Source: Balanoglossus misakiensis (lineage: Eukaryota; Hemichordata). Taken from it: DNA of 64,000 nt. Of the stretch, positions 63,101 through 64,000 are shown piece after piece. The notes under the pieces are model-generated. The model saw only the letters and a list, made by a program, of their open reading frames with translations. It was not told the origin of the DNA and searched no databases. Numbering within the stretch: the first letter of the stretch is position 1; every line of letters begins with the position of its first letter. Location: assembly GCA_040954595.2 (NCBI GenBank), contig CM082582.2, positions 6,696,001 through 6,760,000 of the forward strand. The letters are read 5' to 3'. Made by a program: the position numbers and the translations under genes.

Positions 63101-63973
63101 GATTAGGCCCTGCTATAATATTTCTCAATGCGAATCATCATTTGAAAGTGTCTAACACTTCCCAGGATTGGTCCTACAGTAACGCACAAAACCTGTGTGA
63201 GGATCGCATATGCCACACTCATCCACTGAAGTCACTCACCTTCAATTCGACAGTCGGCAAGCTGTGTGTAGATCTGAATGGTATCGAAGATATCGATGAT
63301 CTTCAGCAGTCGCCTCTGGAACGTGTCGAACTTCCCGAAGATGTACATCTCCGAGAAGTCGAACTGTCTCTCGTCCGGCATGGTCTCCAGCTTCTGTTTG
63401 GTCTTCTGGAAGCAGCGCTGGTACTCCTGGTTCAGCTTGATGCAGGCCTGCAGCTTCTCGATGACTTCGTCCCGCGGCTGCTCCCAGATTGTGTACATTC
63501 CGTTGCAAGTGATGTGTGCTTTGCAAGCGGTGATCATCTGATTTGTCACCTGAAAAATACAATTTGTGAGAAATCTCCATCAGACAAATCCATACAGACT
63601 TTTAATTACTAACTTTTGACTTTCACAGAACTGAAGTCGTTCTGAAGATGAAAACGCACAGACAAAACGTAAGCACAGATCAGAATACAAAATGATGCTA
63701 TACAAATTCTACACTGATTCAAAATTGACTGACGTTCTCGAACACTGAACAGCAATCTGAATAAATGACCAAATTTACAATGTAAACAACTGTACTTAAA
63801 AACAAGCAGAAATTGAGAAAAGCCCATTATGGCAAAAATCCGACCATTTAAATGAGATGACCCACCTTCACAAAGAGTGATGTCATCCTCTCTCTGGTGT
63901 TGTAGTATCGTGAGATGCTGTGAATCATACGGATAGCGTTGACGAGTCCCGGAATCGTAGCAACCATGCCAAG
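31231..63973 (-). CDS. DNAH5: Axonemal outer-arm dynein heavy chain, DNAH5/DNAH8 type, 65 exons, 5' partial (4,278 aa seen)
   Basis: Sixty-five exons with GT-AG introns join into 12,837 nt, exactly 4,279 codons including TAA at 31231-31233. Every junction is phase-compatible. Vertebrate DNAH5 has about 4,620 residues, so roughly the first 340 residues lie beyond the right edge. The protein is the force-generating ATPase of ciliary and flagellar outer dynein arms (gamma-type heavy chain). Order: tail, linker, AAA1 to AAA4, stalk with microtubule-binding tip, AAA5, AAA6, C-terminal domain. All four nucleotide P-loops are intact ([32 protein letters not shown]). The ending [13 protein letters not shown] and the AAA1-AAA2 wording ([40 protein letters not shown]) are DNAH5/DNAH8-like rather than DNAH9/11/17-like. 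I cannot separate DNAH5 from DNAH8; an invertebrate may have one pre-duplication gene. Exon details are in the segment entries. Confidence 0.93.
36575..36737. mobile_element. 163-bp foldback element with 17-bp terminal inverted repeats
   Basis: AGACTCTCTCACAGCCC (36575-36591) is inverted as GGGCTGTGAGAGTGTCT (36721-36737) with one mismatch. An inner stem GGTTCGCTACAA/TTGTGTAGCGAACC adds to the fold. ACTT flanks both ends (36571-36574 and 36738-36741), a possible 4-bp target duplication. Located in a dynein intron. Confidence 0.75.
36929..39980 (-). CDS. DNAH5: Dynein segment: AAA5 and start of AAA6
   Basis: Exons 39812-39980, 39018-39173, 38636-38791, 38339-38521, 38001-38105, 37456-37709 and 36929-37119. 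Hallmarks: [86 protein letters not shown] and [13 protein letters not shown]. The donor of 38339-38521 is set at AGT|GTATGT, which keeps ILTEKS-ELESERT continuous. Confidence 0.92.
37217..37400. repeat. (ATGA)n then (ATAC)n then (CA)n microsatellite
   Basis: About 25 uninterrupted ATAC units flanked by ATGA and CA tracts, in the dynein intron between exons 36929-37119 and 37456-37709. The array ends only about 55 bases from the donor of the upstream exon. Confidence 0.95.
39378..39787. mobile_element. Composite foldback element of TGTGAGA modules
   Basis: The left arm (about 39378-39440) and right arm (about 39460-39521) form a near-perfect inverted repeat of about 62 bases (core GGACCTGGGATCATATTTCT and its complement) around a 20-base centre. 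Further along, TGTGAGAACAA/TTGTTCTCACA (about 39725-39750) and ACTCCCAGCATGCCAGGAGT (about 39758-39777) form two smaller hairpins with the same TCTCACAC ends. The block ends about 25 bases from the dynein exon 39812-39980. Confidence 0.75.
40403..42702 (-). CDS. DNAH5: Dynein segment: stalk coiled coil and microtubule-binding domain
   Basis: Exons 42480-42702, 41943-42044, 41375-41617, 41035-41163 and 40403-40755. Coiled-coil helix 1 is Glu/Lys/Ala-rich ([16 protein letters not shown] and [20 protein letters not shown]). The tip carries [36 protein letters not shown] and VAGLCSW. Helix 2 returns with [20 protein letters not shown]. The heptad pattern is intact, so the stalk should work as a registered coiled coil. 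Confidence 0.94.
42247..42282. repeat. (AAAC)n(AATG)n microsatellite
   Basis: Short tetranucleotide tracts in a dynein intron. Confidence 0.9.
43033..44968 (-). CDS. DNAH5: Dynein segment: AAA4
   Basis: Exons 44899-44968, 44480-44602, 44199-44329, 43851-44004, 43565-43729 and 43033-43259. Walker [15 protein letters not shown]. Walker B region [20 protein letters not shown]. Then [12 protein letters not shown] and [20 protein letters not shown], all standard for AAA4 of axonemal heavy chains. Confidence 0.94.
43396..43428. mobile_element. 33-bp perfect foldback flanked by 7-bp direct repeats
   Basis: CATAGACCCTCGAG (43396-43409), a TTTTT loop, and the exact reverse complement (43415-43428). 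ATTCCAC occurs immediately before (43389-43395) and immediately after (43429-43435). The pattern looks like a miniature inverted-repeat insertion with a target duplication. Located in a dynein intron. Confidence 0.8.
45176..45234. promoter_or_regulatory. Cluster of three POU octamers in a dynein intron
   Basis: Perfect ATGCAAAT at 45176-45183, 45197-45204 and 45227-45234, mixed with several ATGCATA motifs between 45134 and 45214. The octamer is the classical POU-domain (Oct) site. It could equally be a decayed ATGCATAT-type repeat. Confidence 0.35.
45234..45416. mobile_element. 183-bp pogo/Tigger-like MITE, copy 1
   Basis: Ends are TACAGTCAAACCTGT at the left and ACAGGTTTGACTGTA at the right, with terminal TA as expected for TA-target elements. 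Internal repeats of CTATATAGAGGTGGTCA. A diverged inverted copy is at 53148-53313 and a partial relative at 45828-45898. Confidence 0.8.
45454..47838 (-). CDS. DNAH5: Dynein segment: AAA3
   Basis: Exons 47696-47838, 47225-47359, 46658-46780, 46153-46366, 45914-46023 and 45454-45740. Walker A GEQGTAKT is followed by [20 protein letters not shown]. The segment continues with [18 protein letters not shown] (Walker B FVDD), [15 protein letters not shown] and [18 protein letters not shown] fragment lies just downstream of the donor of exon 45914-46023. Confidence 0.94.
45828..45898. mobile_element. Partial pogo/Tigger-like MITE fragment
   Basis: Begins TACAGTAAAACCTGTCATTA and continues with GGACACCTC repeats, with no matching right end. 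It stops about 15 bases from the dynein exon that ends at 45914, next to its splice donor. Confidence 0.6.
48112..48203. repeat. (AATC)n(AACC)n(AATC)n microsatellite
   Basis: About 90 bases of tetranucleotide repeat with a switch from AATC to AACC and back, about 75 bases from the dynein exon 48280-48520. Confidence 0.95.
48280..50174 (-). CDS. DNAH5: Dynein segment: AAA2
   Basis: Exons 49928-50174, 49331-49572, 48945-49085 and 48280-48520. Walker A GPSGAGKT is followed by [20 protein letters not shown]. The Walker B-equivalent is [20 protein letters not shown], and [17 protein letters not shown] is the usual sensor region. The end of the segment ([21 protein letters not shown]) is a variable acidic loop. 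Confidence 0.94.
50415..50443. repeat. (GGTA)n microsatellite
   Basis: Seven GGTA units, about 50 bases from the dynein exon 50492-50653. Confidence 0.92.
50492..52379 (-). CDS. DNAH5: Dynein segment: AAA1, main ATPase site
   Basis: Exons 52201-52379, 51766-51953, 51454-51648, 51050-51184 and 50492-50653. Walker [11 protein letters not shown] and its follow-on [14 protein letters not shown] lie in the first exon. Walker [11 protein letters not shown] and sensor-I region [19 protein letters not shown] follow. The DNAH5-like [18 protein letters not shown] is present. All residues needed for the principal ATP hydrolysis site are intact. Confidence 0.95.
50951..51029. repeat. (CA)n(ATAC)n microsatellite
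   Basis: CA tract, then about 14 ATAC units, then CA again, ending about 20 bases from the dynein exon 51050-51184. Confidence 0.95.
52533..56598 (-). CDS. DNAH5: Dynein segment: linker (DHC_N2)
   Basis: Exons 56297-56598, 55717-55957, 55277-55476, 54682-54999, 54104-54311, 53464-53625, 52825-53049 and 52533-52705. The linker swings across the AAA ring as the mechanical element. Visible hallmarks are [53 protein letters not shown] (the conserved FPRFFF-SDP-LLEILGQ block) and [10 protein letters not shown] leading into AAA1. Confidence 0.93.
53148..53313. mobile_element. Pogo/Tigger-like MITE, copy 2 (inverted, diverged)
   Basis: The right end CAGATTTGACTGTA matches the copy at 45234 and the left end is decayed (TAAAGACAAACCT). 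Shared internal blocks include ACTTGTCTATAGTGGCCAC and GACCTGTCTATAAAG. In a dynein intron. Confidence 0.7.
56904..58393 (-). CDS. DNAH5: Dynein segment: distal tail before the linker
   Basis: Exons 58263-58393, 57905-58106, 57477-57712 and 56904-57122. They encode helical-bundle tail sequence including [18 protein letters not shown] and [20 protein letters not shown], the latter a strongly conserved DNAH block just ahead of the linker. Confidence 0.9.
57193..57284. mobile_element. TTAACCCTTT MITE family, copy 2
   Basis: TTAACCATTTCACCCCCAT at the left end and GTGGTGAAAGGGTTAA at the right end. Same orientation as the copy at 8271. In a dynein intron. Confidence 0.8.
58734..60364 (-). CDS. 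DNAH5: Dynein segment: tail with highly charged insertion
   Basis: Exons 60172-60364, 59663-59935, 59054-59232 and 58734-58827. After [20 protein letters not shown] the chain runs through an acidic/basic tract ([20 protein letters not shown]) and then an Arg/Ser/His-rich tract ([20 protein letters not shown]). It returns to recognisable tail sequence at [20 protein letters not shown]. The small exon 58734-58827 adds another charged Ser-rich loop with RRGSIMSM, which fits a basophilic-kinase consensus. Splice sites and phases are good on both sides, so this is real coding sequence and probably a disordered surface loop. Confidence 0.85.
60720..63973 (-). CDS. DNAH5: Dynein segment: tail (DHC_N1 region), first exons in window
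   Basis: Exons in transcription order: 63866-63973, 63240-63549, 62655-62791, 62373-62458, 61610-62138, 61250-61421, 60720-60865. The tail mediates heavy-chain and intermediate-chain assembly and docking. The large 529-nt exon encodes [19 protein letters not shown] and [14 protein letters not shown], hallmarks of the DHC_N1 tail. Sequence beyond 63973 on this strand belongs to an intron, and the upstream exons are outside the window. Confidence 0.92.
62229..62321. mobile_element. TTAACCCTTT MITE family, copy 3
   Basis: TTAACCCTTTCACCGCCATG at the left end and GGGGGTGAAAGGGTTAA at the right end. Inverted relative to the copies at 8271 and 57193. In the dynein intron about 50 bases from exon 62373-62458. 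Confidence 0.82.
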
Positions 63974-64000
63974 CTGTGAATATGGAAACAAAGGGAGCAC

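Noticed and set aside
1-64000. tRNA and rRNA genes
   Set aside because: No cloverleaf with A/B-box spacing or rRNA-like conserved core was recognised by eye on either strand; a tRNAscan-SE run would settle it.

Overview
The window is animal nuclear DNA. Coding sequence is cut into many short exons with GT-AG introns of a few hundred bases, there is no bacterial-style gene packing, and the introns carry microsatellites and several families of short inverted-repeat (MITE-like) elements. The gene set (axonemal dynein heavy chain, glycine cleavage H protein, NUDT19, GFOD, MsrA with an in-frame TGA, MYND-finger proteins) points to a ciliated marine invertebrate. Amphioxus (Branchiostoma) is my best guess, but the sequence alone does not prove it.

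Layout. 0-6.3 kb: three small genes for predicted secreted peptides with basic processing-like sites. One is cut by the left edge (minus), one is complete on plus (1838-2826) and one is complete on minus (5404-6216). I do not recognise this family. 8.0-9.8 kb: NUDT19-like Nudix hydrolase (minus, 3 exons, C-terminal SKL). 12.5-13.7 kb: single-exon GFOD1/2-like oxidoreductase (minus) with a long AT-rich 3' UTR. 14.4-18.7 kb: methionine sulfoxide reductase A (plus), head-to-head with GFOD. Its catalytic cysteine codon is TGA and a SECIS-like hairpin lies in the 3' UTR, so I read it as a selenoprotein. 21.2-24.8 kb: GCSH (minus, 5 exons). 26.5-28.8 kb: two related intronless MYND-finger genes (minus). 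29.0-29.8 kb: a nested inverted-repeat mobile-element remnant. 31.2-64.0 kb: 65 consecutive exons (minus) of a DNAH5/DNAH8-type outer-arm dynein heavy chain. They join in frame into 4,278 residues and the 5' end lies outside the window.

The genes do not form one pathway. NUDT19 looks peroxisomal (acyl-CoA/CoA turnover), GCSH mitochondrial (glycine cleavage), MsrA repairs oxidised methionine, and the dynein powers ciliary outer arms. The most interesting items are the selenocysteine MsrA with its SECIS candidate, the unrecognised secreted-peptide cluster, and the small foldback/MITE families, several inserted within tens of bases of splice sites.
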